DNA of 64,000 bases from an uncultured Flavobacteriaceae bacterium (GTDB lineage Bacteria > Bacteroidota > Bacteroidia > Flavobacteriales > Flavobacteriaceae), in contig CALDYU010000012.1 in NCBI GenBank assembly GCA_937944485.1, forward strand, positions 1 to 64,000, given 5' to 3'. The position numbers and the translations under genes are program-made. This document shows positions 31,101-38,773 of the stretch, one piece after another (within the stretch, counting starts at the first letter, position 1; every line of letters starts with the position of its first letter). The notes beneath the pieces are model-generated. The model saw nothing but the letters and a program-made list of their open reading frames with translations. It was not told the DNA's origin and did no database searches.

Positions 31101-34100
31101 CTCTAAAATGGGTAGTACCAAAACTAGTATTGCCATTACAATTGACTTGTGAATAATAAGAAACTTTCGCTAGAGGATTAAAATACCAGATGTGGGGTTT
31201 AAAAGCATCAAGAGATGCATCATACATATTCGCTAGTAATTCGGCGGCTACTTGTTCTCCTTTTGCACCTTTTATTTTAAATGTCCAAGTTTCATCAACA
31301 CCAGGCTGCAACTTATTTCTAAAAGTGGACGCTTCGATTTCCAAATCTGTTTTAGGGTAAGGAACATTGATTCTTATTTTTCCGGTATGAAAGGAATTAA
31401 ATTTGGTAAAACTATAAGTAACTGCAAATCCTCCTAAATCAGTAGCTAAAACAGGTATTTTGAAATGTTTAGTGTCTTTATTCAATTGAATCAGTCGACT
31501 TTCAATAATTTTTTTATCCTTTTCAATATAAACCATGAGGTTTAAATTCTCGGCTGCGGTGCTTAGCGAAATTTTAGCATCTTCTCCCGGTTTATATTGT
31601 AGCTGATCTGTTTTAAAACGGATAAGTTGATTGTCAGCGAGCATTTTATCTTTTTCACTATATAGTGAGGTATACGCGATATCTTTTACATTTTGACCAA
31701 ATTTATCTTTGGTTTCAAGTTCAATGATATATTGACCAGACTCCCATTTTTTTATTTTACCTAAACTTATTTCTTTTGATACATTGGTGTCAAAATTTGT
31801 TTGCCAAACTAGGGCCCCTTTATCCCATTGTAAATAGTCATGCTCATTGGTAAAAGGGTCGTGAGGGTATAACTTTTTAAATTCCGTTTTACTAAAACCA
31901 GGATAATCAGGTGCTGGCCATGGCCGTGGGCGAAGCACATTTTCTGGGGATTTTAGTTTGTACATTTTAAGTACGCCTTTTGTGGCAACTTGCTCACCGT
32001 TCAGATTAAAAGAAGAAATGGCAAGTTTATTCTTTTTGGCGCTTTTATCTATCAAGCTTGCCATTTCTATGTTTGCAATTACGGCGTGATAGCCTACAGA
32101 AACAGTTGTTGTTGTGCTATGCGTTTCTCCATTAATATCGGTGACATCTGCGGTTAGTTCATAACTGAAGGTGGGCATATTGTTTTTATCAACACTGTTG
32201 TCTGGTAGGGCTTTAAAATTTATTTCATATTTTCCGGAAGCATCGGTAGTCGTCTCACCATGAGCGATTTCTTGCTCGGCATTGTTAAGATTGGGATAAT
32301 ACCAATAGCACCATCTCGGGTAATTCACCACTCGTTTAACACGATAAGTAACTTTGGCATCAGTAATGTTACTTCCGGCGTAAGCCACAGCTTTACCAAT
32401 TACTGTCACACTATCATTGATTTTATAAGTTTCAGTGACAGGTTCAAAGAAGGTTTCAAATTTCGGACGCTTATATTCCTCAACGGAAAAGTAATGCTCA
32501 TTATTAATTAAACTTGAATCAGCGTCGATTTCTAAGTAATACTCACCTGTAAGACCACTTGCAGGAAGCACAAATTCACCAGAGAACGAACCATAGTCGT
32601 TGGTTTCTAATTCTAATTCGGCAACTTCATCATCATTGACATTATACAAAGTAACAAACACCGATTCTTCAGTCATTAAACGAGACTTCTTTTTATAAGT
32701 TTCTACTAGAATACCCTTGAAATAAAGGGTTTGCCCTGGTCTGTAGATACTTCTATCTGTAAAAACGAAAGACTTTGATGTTACCTCTTCTTTTCTTGGT
32801 TTTCTTTGACTATTTAAATAATAATTACCGAAGTCAGCTTTGTCTTTTTCGTGTGACACATCAATTTGAACATTTGTCCAACTCGTATTCGATTTCTTAT
32901 TAATTATAACTCTTCCTAGTTGGTCAGTGGTTTTTGTAATACTATGTCTCGCGCGATTGTAGTTTTTACTATAATTTATTTTTACCTGAGCCCCTTTAAT
33001 TGGATTTCCATTGTTTCTATCGGTGATTTGGTAGATTTTGCTAATTGGGGTTTCTAATTCAGTAATAGCAATATTTGTTATTTGTACAGTACTGTGAGCA
33101 AAAGTAGTTTGACCATTTGTAGTTTCTACCAATATGATGTATTTGCCATTGGCTAATGCAGGCATGCTAATTTCTGTAGTATGTGATTGGTAATCGCCTT
33201 CATTTTTTAATTTGCTTTTCCATTCTTTCGTTATAGGTAATTTTTTAAGGAACTTCAGTTTCTCCTCTTTCTGATATAATTTATTAAATGCCCTAAGTTT
33301 AGATTGATTTACTTTAAGTGCTGATAAGTTTAGCGAATCTTGATTTTTATATTGCACCAATAACCTAGATATGGTATGAACAGGAATATTTTTTTCAGAA
33401 GTTAGCTGAAGTTCTGTTTTTAGTATTTGCGATTTTATAGCCATACATTTTTCAGCAGCTCTAGAATTAGAATGGTCTTGAATAATAGACTCACATAAGG
33501 CTAATGCTTCTTTTAATTTCCATTGGTATTTATTATTCGTTTTTGAATTATAAGTTTGCCCCCATTTTTGATACAAAAGAGCTATTTCGTAATTATAAAG
33601 TGCTGCATATTTCTTCTGTTTAAGGCCTGCAGCAGAGTTTTTAAGCACTTCGAGTAATTGGTCTTCTTTATTAGAGAAGATAGCATTATCGCGAACATAT
33701 TTTAAACGTTCAATATCAACCTCAACAAAGGCATCGATGGTGCCGTTTTTCAAATGAAAATCGAGCAGTTGCTGATATATAGCTAATGCTTTTGCTTGTT
33801 TTGAAGTTTGGTCAGCAGTTTTTATTGACTTTTGTGTAAACTGATAAGCTTCACAAAGGTAATCAGGGTTATTGATTTCAAACTTATTTGCGGGTGTAGT
33901 GATGCTATTCTCAGGGGTTTTGTAAAATGCTAAAGCTGTATGGGCCAGTAAATCATATAATGTAGGGCGATATTTTTCAGAATCTGCTCTTTTATGGAGT
34001 AGTAATTCAAATTCATCAACCTTAATTTGTTGTAATCTCTTTTTTTGTTTTAAAGAGGCATCAAAACGAGTATTAATTTCATCGAATAAAGTACTTAAAT

Positions 34101-34530
34101 CCCATGTTCTGAAATCGGTTGCATCTACTTTAGACTCAGTTTTTGTTCGATTATAAAAGCGGTAACGGTTTTTTTGAAAGTATTGCCAATACAGGTTTGC
34201 CAAATAACTCTCTAATACATTTTTAGTGGGAAATTCGGATTTGGCGATTTCTGATTTGAACTCTTTTATAATTTTGAGTTGTGCATCTTCCTCTAAGATT
34301 AAGGCGAATTTGGACGTATAGAGTAATGCTTTTATCGTTTGGGGGCTATTTTTTTCCTTCTTCGCCTTTTTAGAAATGGTATTGACGAGCGCTAAGGCCG
34401 ATTTTGGAAGTTCATCGAGTTCAAAATTTTCAACTTTTTTCCAAAGAACATTATATTCTTGAGACTCTTGCTGGGCTTGCGCCATATGCGAAAATAGAAT
34501 AGTAACTATAAAGAAAATCGAAGACCTCAT
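28117..34530 (-). CDS. Bacterial alpha-2-macroglobulin family protein with internal CarboxypepD_reg / truncated TonB-plug insertion
   Basis: 2137 aa; signal peptide; MG2-like FVFTDRSIYRPGQTLYFKG; YPYECNEQTFSKYY thioester (CNEQ, plus coords 29740..29751); VDGTIYDENGQPLPGVNVVIKGT...LEEVVVMAYATKTKKSMTGSV...LQGRVAGV. Confidence 0.93.
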   Translation of the reverse strand: MRSSIFFIVTILFSHMAQAQQESQEYNVLWKKVENFELDELPKSALALVNTISKKAKKEKNSPQTIKALLYTSKFALILEEDAQLKIIKEFKSEIAKSEFPTKNVLESYLANLYWQYFQKNRYRFYNRTKTESKVDATDFRTWDLSTLFDEINTRFDASLKQKKRLQQIKVDEFELLLHKRADSEKYRPTLYDLLAHTALAFYKTPENSITTPANKFEINNPDYLCEAYQFTQKSIKTADQTSKQAKALAIYQQLLDFHLKNGTIDAFVEVDIERLKYVRDNAIFSNKEDQLLEVLKNSAAGLKQKKYAALYNYEIALLYQKWGQTYNSKTNNKYQWKLKEALALCESIIQDHSNSRAAEKCMAIKSQILKTELQLTSEKNIPVHTISRLLVQYKNQDSLNLSALKVNQSKLRAFNKLYQKEEKLKFLKKLPITKEWKSKLKNEGDYQSHTTEISMPALANGKYIILVETTNGQTTFAHSTVQITNIAITELETPISKIYQITDRNNGNPIKGAQVKINYSKNYNRARHSITKTTDQLGRVIINKKSNTSWTNVQIDVSHEKDKADFGNYYLNSQRKPRKEEVTSKSFVFTDRSIYRPGQTLYFKGILVETYKKKSRLMTEESVFVTLYNVNDDEVAELELETNDYGSFSGEFVLPASGLTGEYYLEIDADSSLINNEHYFSVEEYKRPKFETFFEPVTETYKINDSVTVIGKAVAYAGSNITDAKVTYRVKRVVNYPRWCYWYYPNLNNAEQEIAHGETTTDASGKYEINFKALPDNSVDKNNMPTFSYELTADVTDINGETHSTTTTVSVGYHAVIANIEMASLIDKSAKKNKLAISSFNLNGEQVATKGVLKMYKLKSPENVLRPRPWPAPDYPGFSKTEFKKLYPHDPFTNEHDYLQWDKGALVWQTNFDTNVSKEISLGKIKKWESGQYIIELETKDKFGQNVKDIAYTSLYSEKDKMLADNQLIRFKTDQLQYKPGEDAKISLSTAAENLNLMVYIEKDKKIIESRLIQLNKDTKHFKIPVLATDLGGFAVTYSFTKFNSFHTGKIRINVPYPKTDLEIEASTFRNKLQPGVDETWTFKIKGAKGEQVAAELLANMYDASLDAFKPHIWYFNPLAKVSYYSQVNCNGNTSFGTTHFRVQSEFVHAPLVNDYSYDSFNWFGLSIENNYYARRNYLRRIKASRTSQFYSSKDVPEGYVDGTIYDENGQPLPGVNVVIKGTTEGTTTDFDGNFSIKVKKGQTLEFSYIGFVSTNKKIAKDNFFKIYMNEDSDALEEVVVMAYATKTKKSMTGSVVTVESEDVSNVLQGRVAGVTINSDSDSAPPPPNAPENNKEKSTDFSNVKIRKNLQENAFFFPHLKTDQEGNVSFSFTTPEALTKWKLQLLAHTKNLESALRTLETVTQKELMVIPNAPRFLREGDEIIISTKIANLTKKTLSGRAKLELADAVTGLDISKKLLLSLPSREMPQTEGDFEVDSLGNTQVSWRLKIPEGIQAVQYTVAAKAGDFSDGEQNLLPVLTNRMLVTETLPMWVRSDQTKTFTLDKLKNTSSAPFGSAQRPTLKHHKLTLEMTSNPAWYAVQALPYLMEYPYECNEQTFSKYYANSLASHIANSNPRIQDVFKQWANSDALVSNLEKNQELKSLLIQETPWVRDAQSETEQKKRIALLFNLNKMKNEQAIALNKLKQNQKGSGAWSWFNGGPDNRYITQHIISGLGHLKHLSVTSAILSDQNRMIEKAIRYLDGEFVKEYNQMKKYADDLNDDHLSNTQIHYLYMRSFFKDIKTSNKVDEITAYYKAQARKYWKNKKLYTQGMLSLIMHRAKDAKTAAKILRALEENSITSEELGMYWKNNTNSWYWYQAPIETQSLLIEAFAEITPEDITTVDNLKIWLLKNKQTNQWKTTKATTEAVYALLLQGSDWLSITDAVEVLVGSKKIEPSKLENVKVEAGTGYYKTSWPGAEVKPEMAEVQISKKGKGIAWGALYWQYFEDLDKITSAETPLQLKKKLFLKKNTDTGEEISEITSKTALKVGDLVRVRIELRADRSMEFVHMKDMRAAGFEPINVISKYKWQDGLGYYESTKDASTNFFFDYLPKGVYIFEYDLRVNNAGNFSNGITSIQSMYAPEFSSHSEGVRVKVD
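29845..29882. repeat. Short dispersed-repeat-like sequence inside the macroglobulin CDS
   Basis: GTAGGTCGCTGAGCGGAGCCGAAGGGAGCCGAAGACG; contains GGTCGCTGAGCGGAGCCGAAGG, encoding SSAPFGSAQRP on the minus strand. Confidence 0.55.
30110..30146. repeat. Second short palindromic-repeat-like sequence inside the macroglobulin CDS
   Basis: CCCCCTCTGTCTGCGGCATCTCCCTCGAAGGGAGA; internal stem TCTCCC-TCGAA-GGGAGA; encodes SLPSREMPQTEGD on the minus strand. Confidence 0.5.
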
Positions 34531-34619
34531 ACACTAAAATTTAAATACGGCCGAAATTGTAAAAGAGTTATTACAATTTAGCACTAATTAATAGAAAACT
34601 AAGACCAAAAATGGTACAA

Positions 34620-34641
34620 TTGGTTTGTGCTGGCAAACCAA
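34620..34641. promoter_or_regulatory. Perfect 8-bp inverted repeat upstream of the macroglobulin gene
   Basis: TTGGTTTG-TGCTGG-CAAACCAA. Confidence 0.4.
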
Positions 34642-34697
34642 AATGAGTGATTACCCTTATTCACTGAGTATAGCCCTGTTCGTGTATAAGTTAAGTA

Positions 34698-35483
34698 CTA
34701 TAAAGACTTCAATAATCCACCATCTATGGGAATGTTGGTACCTGAGATATAGGCGGCATGATCAGAAGCCAAAAAAGCTACTAAATACCCATATTCTTTG
34801 GGGTCTCCGATGCGTTTTAATGGAACTCGTGATTCCATTTCAGAACGAACTTCTGAAACGGGAATACCCAATTGCTCTGCCTTTTTTGCATTTAACTGCC
34901 CAATGCGATCGGTATCAAAATATCCCGTCAATATATTATTGACGGTAATTTTATCAATTCCGACATCGATGGCTAATGATTTAGCCCAAGTGGTTACTGC
35001 CGCTCGAATGGAATTGGAAAGTGCTAAATACGAAAGCGGCTCTCTGACTGAAACAGAGGCCACATTGATAATGCGACCAAACTTATTTTTGCGCATATGT
35101 GTCAAAGCCAATTCTGTAGTCAAAACCACCGTTTTAAAAAGAAGGTCAAAGGCCACCTGATAATCAGCCACATTTTTTTCTAGGGCACTACCAGCCGATG
35201 GCCCCTGCGTATTGTTTACAAGAACATCAATGGTATTATTCTCAAAGTACTGCGTAATTGTTTTTTTGAAATTATCAAAATTTGAAAAATCAACCAGTAC
35301 ATACCCATGTTTTTGGCCTTGATCAGTTGGTAATTGTGCTAGAATCGCTTTTAATTTATCTTCACTACGCGACATCAGCGTTACGCTGGCACCACTTTCC
35401 GCTAATTGTAAGGCGATGGCTTTACCAATGCCTGCACTACTTCCACCAACTAGCGCTTTTTTTCCTTCTAATGTTATATTCAT
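34698..35483 (-). CDS. SDR-family NAD(P)-dependent oxidoreductase
   Basis: ALVGGSSAGIGKAIALQLAESGA, NTQGP, IINVASVSV, IPIDGGL C-terminus. Confidence 0.9.
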   Translation of the reverse strand: MNITLEGKKALVGGSSAGIGKAIALQLAESGASVTLMSRSEDKLKAILAQLPTDQGQKHGYVLVDFSNFDNFKKTITQYFENNTIDVLVNNTQGPSAGSALEKNVADYQVAFDLLFKTVVLTTELALTHMRKNKFGRIINVASVSVREPLSYLALSNSIRAAVTTWAKSLAIDVGIDKITVNNILTGYFDTDRIGQLNAKKAEQLGIPVSEVRSEMESRVPLKRIGDPKEYGYLVAFLASDHAAYISGTNIPIDGGLLKSL

Positions 35484-35494
35484 ATTTTGAATTT

Positions 35495-35517
35495 TAACTC
35501 CTAACTCCTAACTCCTA
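35495..35517 (-). repeat. Heptanucleotide tandem array (TAACTCC)3; minus strand (TAGGAGT)3TAA
   Basis: TAACTCCTAACTCCTAACTCCTA read directly; first minus-strand unit starts with the TAG stop of the cupin gene. Confidence 0.95.
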
Positions 35518-35832
35518 TTTGTATTCTTCTCTTGCTGGACTAAAAACATCCATTAATTTACAGCGTGTAAGTGCTTTTCCACTATGGGGGACATTTGAGG
35601 CAATGGGCACAATATCTCCTGGATGGTATATTTTAGTATCTCCATCCAAAGTAAACTCAAACGCTCCTTCTATAATGTGCATGATTTGCTCGTGCATATG
35701 ATGATGTTCGGGCACTACAGCGTCTTTTTCAACATCCCAAAAAACCAAAGACATTTGTTCCGTATGCACTAATTTACCATGGTACCCCGGCATTATTTCT
35801 TTAGCTGTAATGTTTGATAAGTTGAGGTTCAT
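35515..35832 (-). CDS. Cupin-domain protein
   Basis: VVPEHHHMHEQIMHIIEGAFEFTLDGDTKIYHPGDIVPIASNVPHSGKAL; start inferred at MNLNLSNITAKEIMPG inside ORF 35515..35988. Confidence 0.85.
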   Translation of the reverse strand: MNLNLSNITAKEIMPGYHGKLVHTEQMSLVFWDVEKDAVVPEHHHMHEQIMHIIEGAFEFTLDGDTKIYHPGDIVPIASNVPHSGKALTRCKLMDVFSPAREEYK

Positions 35833-35922
35833 TGCAATACTATTTTTCGCTAAGATAAATATAAAGTGTTGGTTTTTGTAGCAAGTACCAATGCTTATCT
35901 TTACACCATAATTACTAATTTC

Positions 35923-37281
35923 ATGCAAATTCATTTTATCGCCATTGGCGGAAGTGCTATGCACAATCTTGCCCTTGCCCTTGCCCACAAGGGATATACT
36001 GTTTCAGGAAGTGACGATGTCATATTTGAACCTTCAAAAAGTCGTTTGGCGAATAAAGGCCTGTTGCCGTCAGAATTTGGGTGGTTTCCTGAGAAAATAC
36101 ACGAACACTTAGATGCCATAATTTTAGGAATGCACGCCAAACCTGATAACCTCGAACTGTTGAAAGCACAAGAACTAGGCTTAACCATTTATTCCTACCC
36201 TGAATTTCTTTATGAGCAATCAAAAAATAAAACAAGAGTAGTTATTGGTGGTAGTCATGGTAAAACAACAATTACCTCAATGATACTGCATGTTTTGAAC
36301 TATCATGACAGAGCCGTTGATTATATGGTTGGTGCTCAATTAGACGGTTTTGACCGTATGGTGCACCTAACGGAAGAAAATGATTTCATAGTGTTGGAAG
36401 GTGATGAATATTTATCATCACCCATTGATAGGAGACCAAAATTTCACCTATACAAACCGAATATTGCTTTGCTCAGTGGGATAGCATGGGACCATATTAA
36501 TGTTTTTCCCACTTTTGAAAATTATATAGAACAGTTTCAGATTTTTATCGACAGCATTGTAAAAGGGGGTAGCATTACTTACAATGAAGAAGACCCTGAA
36601 GTTAAAAAAGTGGTGGAGGCCTCTGAAAATTCGATTCGTAAACTAGCCTACCGAACACCTGAATATACTGTTGAGAATGGCAAAACACTTTTAGAAACGC
36701 CTGAAGGCCCAATGCCCATTGAAGTCTTTGGAAAACACAACTTGAACAACCTCGCTGGGGCCAAATGGATTTGTCAAAACATGGGTGTTGATGAAGATGC
36801 CTTTTATGAGGCGATTTCATCTTTTTCTGGCGCATCAAAGCGTTTAGAGAAAATAGCTGAAGGAAAAACTAGTGTAGCCTATAAAGATTTTGCGCATTCA
36901 CCAAGCAAGGTGGCTGCAACTACCAAGGCAGTAAAGGAACAATACCCTAATCGCAAATTAATTGCTTGTTTAGAATTGCACACCTATAGTAGTTTTAATC
37001 CTGAATTTTTAAAAGAGTATCGTAGCGCATTAAACGATGCTGATGTTGCAGTAGTTTTCTACCTGCCCGAATCTGTAGCTATCAAAAAACTTAAACCTGT
37101 ACATTCAGAACAAATAAAAGAAGCTTTTGGGCGTGCTGACCTGGAAATCTATACGAATGCAGAAGCATTTAGAAGTTATGTTCATGGTCAAAATTTAAAT
37201 AATGCTACTTTACTACTTATGAGTTCTGGTAACTATGGAGGATTAGATTTAGAGAAACTTAAAGTTAAAATAGAAGCTTAA
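35923..37281 (+). CDS. mpl: UDP-N-acetylmuramate:L-alanyl-gamma-D-glutamyl-meso-diaminopimelate ligase
   Basis: MQIHFIAIGGSAMHNLALALAHKGYTVSGSDD, GSHGKTTITSMI, EGDEYLSSPIDRRPKF, FAHSPSKVAATTKAV. Confidence 0.94.
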   Translation: MQIHFIAIGGSAMHNLALALAHKGYTVSGSDDVIFEPSKSRLANKGLLPSEFGWFPEKIHEHLDAIILGMHAKPDNLELLKAQELGLTIYSYPEFLYEQSKNKTRVVIGGSHGKTTITSMILHVLNYHDRAVDYMVGAQLDGFDRMVHLTEENDFIVLEGDEYLSSPIDRRPKFHLYKPNIALLSGIAWDHINVFPTFENYIEQFQIFIDSIVKGGSITYNEEDPEVKKVVEASENSIRKLAYRTPEYTVENGKTLLETPEGPMPIEVFGKHNLNNLAGAKWICQNMGVDEDAFYEAISSFSGASKRLEKIAEGKTSVAYKDFAHSPSKVAATTKAVKEQYPNRKLIACLELHTYSSFNPEFLKEYRSALNDADVAVVFYLPESVAIKKLKPVHSEQIKEAFGRADLEIYTNAEAFRSYVHGQNLNNATLLLMSSGNYGGLDLEKLKVKIEA

Positions 37282-37350
37282 TATGTTGATTGTTAACTGA
37301 ATAATTGTCAGGTATTAAGATTCTGGAATGTATTTTGACAGCCTAATGGT

Positions 37351-37533
37351 ATGATCAAAGAACAGCAGGCTTCAATTTTGAATTCGCTATTCCGTTTTTT
37401 AAGGCGGAAACTATCTCTATTTATGGTTGCATGTATGCTAGGTGTGTCAAATGTTATTTTAGAGGAAGAAAGAATGGTACATGATACTAGAGCAAAGGTA
37501 GAAGAACAAGCGGTTCATATAGAAGACGATTAA
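37351..37533 (+). CDS. Small hypothetical protein with one hydrophobic segment (60 aa)
   Basis: ORF between mpl and the convergent DUF1569 gene; LSLFMVACMLGVSNVIL hydrophobic stretch. Confidence 0.45.
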   Translation: MIKEQQASILNSLFRFLRRKLSLFMVACMLGVSNVILEEERMVHDTRAKVEEQAVHIEDD

Positions 37534-37970
37534 ACACCAAATTGTGTTAAGTGGTGATCTAAATGTTTATATTCCATTTTGCCCCATTGTTCATGTGTCA
37601 ATTTGCCAAATAACGGATGTGGGTTCCAGTCTTTCCTTGTTCTACAATTATAAAAATCGTTAACAAGTTGTTTTAAAATTGCTTTTTCCGTACTGAGATT
37701 TTTATCTTCTTTGGTCCTTAAATTAGATGCTGTCGGGAGGTTCTTTCGAAAAGGTTTGTCACTGTACATTTGTTTTTTAAAAAATAGTTTCACAAAAAAA
37801 TTGCCCTTACCTCTATGCTTATTTTTAATGCCGATCACAAAAGGAAACTGGCAGTGCCAAACCATTTGTCCGGCAGTCATTTTGCCCCATTGCCTTGTAG
37901 AATTTTCGTTCAAGGAATCAATTCGTTCAAGAACTTCATTATATGTAGTCCGTTCAAAAATAGATTTCAT
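37530..37970 (-). CDS. DUF1569/DinB-like domain protein
   Basis: RQWGKMTAGQMVWHCQFPF ... HPLFGKLTHEQWGKMEYKHLDHHLTQFGV metal-binding His pattern. Confidence 0.8.
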   Translation of the reverse strand: MKSIFERTTYNEVLERIDSLNENSTRQWGKMTAGQMVWHCQFPFVIGIKNKHRGKGNFFVKLFFKKQMYSDKPFRKNLPTASNLRTKEDKNLSTEKAILKQLVNDFYNCRTRKDWNPHPLFGKLTHEQWGKMEYKHLDHHLTQFGV

Positions 37971-38021
37971 AAGAAGTGTTTAAACCTTAAACTTAAGTTA
38001 TTTTTTCAATTTTTCTATTTG

Positions 38022-38035
38022 TAGGATTTATCCTA
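38022..38035. promoter_or_regulatory. Palindrome immediately upstream of radC
   Basis: TAGGAT-TT-ATCCTA, 10 nt upstream of ATG 38046. Confidence 0.3.
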
Positions 38036-38045
38036 TTTTTAAAAA

Positions 38046-38744
38046 ATGCAAGAACAAGTAGCTTCCCTTTCGATAAAAAAATGGTCTGATGATGATAAGC
38101 CAAGAGAAAAACTTGTTCGAAAAGGAAGAGTCATTTTATCTGATGCCGAACTCATCGCCATTATGATAGGCTCTGGTAGTCGTAATGAAAGTGCAGTAGC
38201 GTTATCAAAACGTATTTTAGCGTCTGTAAACAATAATCTTAATGAATTGGGAAGGCTGTCAATACAACAGTTAATGCAATTTAAAGGAATAGGTCAAGCA
38301 AAGGCAGTGACTATTTCAGCCGCTTTAGAAATTGGAAGACGTAGAAGAGGAGAAGAGGCTCGAAAAATAACGAAAATACAGAGTAGTAAAAGTGTTTTTG
38401 AGTTGTTACAACCTACCATTGGAGAATTAGAGCATGAAGAATTTTGGATTGTATATCTGAATAACTCTAATAAAGTTTTGCATTCTGCTCAGTTGAGCAA
38501 AGGTAGTATTACAGGTACATTAGTTGATGTTCGTTTGGTAATGAAGCAAGCTCTTGAATTAGGAGCTATAGCCCTGATTCTAGCGCATAATCATCCGTCA
38601 GGAACATTAAAACCTAGTACTTCTGACAAACAAATTACAGCTAAATTACAAAGTGCAGCTCAAGCTTTAGACCTAAAAGTTTTAGATCATTTGATCATTA
38701 CCCAAAAGGAATATTTTAGTTTTGCAGATGAAGACCTATTATAA
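38046..38744 (+). CDS. radC: DNA repair protein RadC (JAB/MPN domain)
   Basis: REKLVRKGRVILSDAELIAIMIGSG; HhH FKGIGQAKA; LAHNHPSGTLKPSTSD. Confidence 0.95.
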   Translation: MQEQVASLSIKKWSDDDKPREKLVRKGRVILSDAELIAIMIGSGSRNESAVALSKRILASVNNNLNELGRLSIQQLMQFKGIGQAKAVTISAALEIGRRRRGEEARKITKIQSSKSVFELLQPTIGELEHEEFWIVYLNNSNKVLHSAQLSKGSITGTLVDVRLVMKQALELGAIALILAHNHPSGTLKPSTSDKQITAKLQSAAQALDLKVLDHLIITQKEYFSFADEDLL

Positions 38745-38773
38745 AATTGTAATTTGTCTGAATTAAGCTGCTC

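Noticed and set aside
34625-34942. 105-aa + ORF over the 3' end of the SDR gene
   Set aside because: Antisense to SDR; no signal or domain; the TTGGTTTG hairpin better explains the structure nearby
35833-35988. N-terminal extension of the cupin ORF
   Set aside because: Overlaps the mpl start region and has no domain-like content; start at 35832 fits the cupin family better
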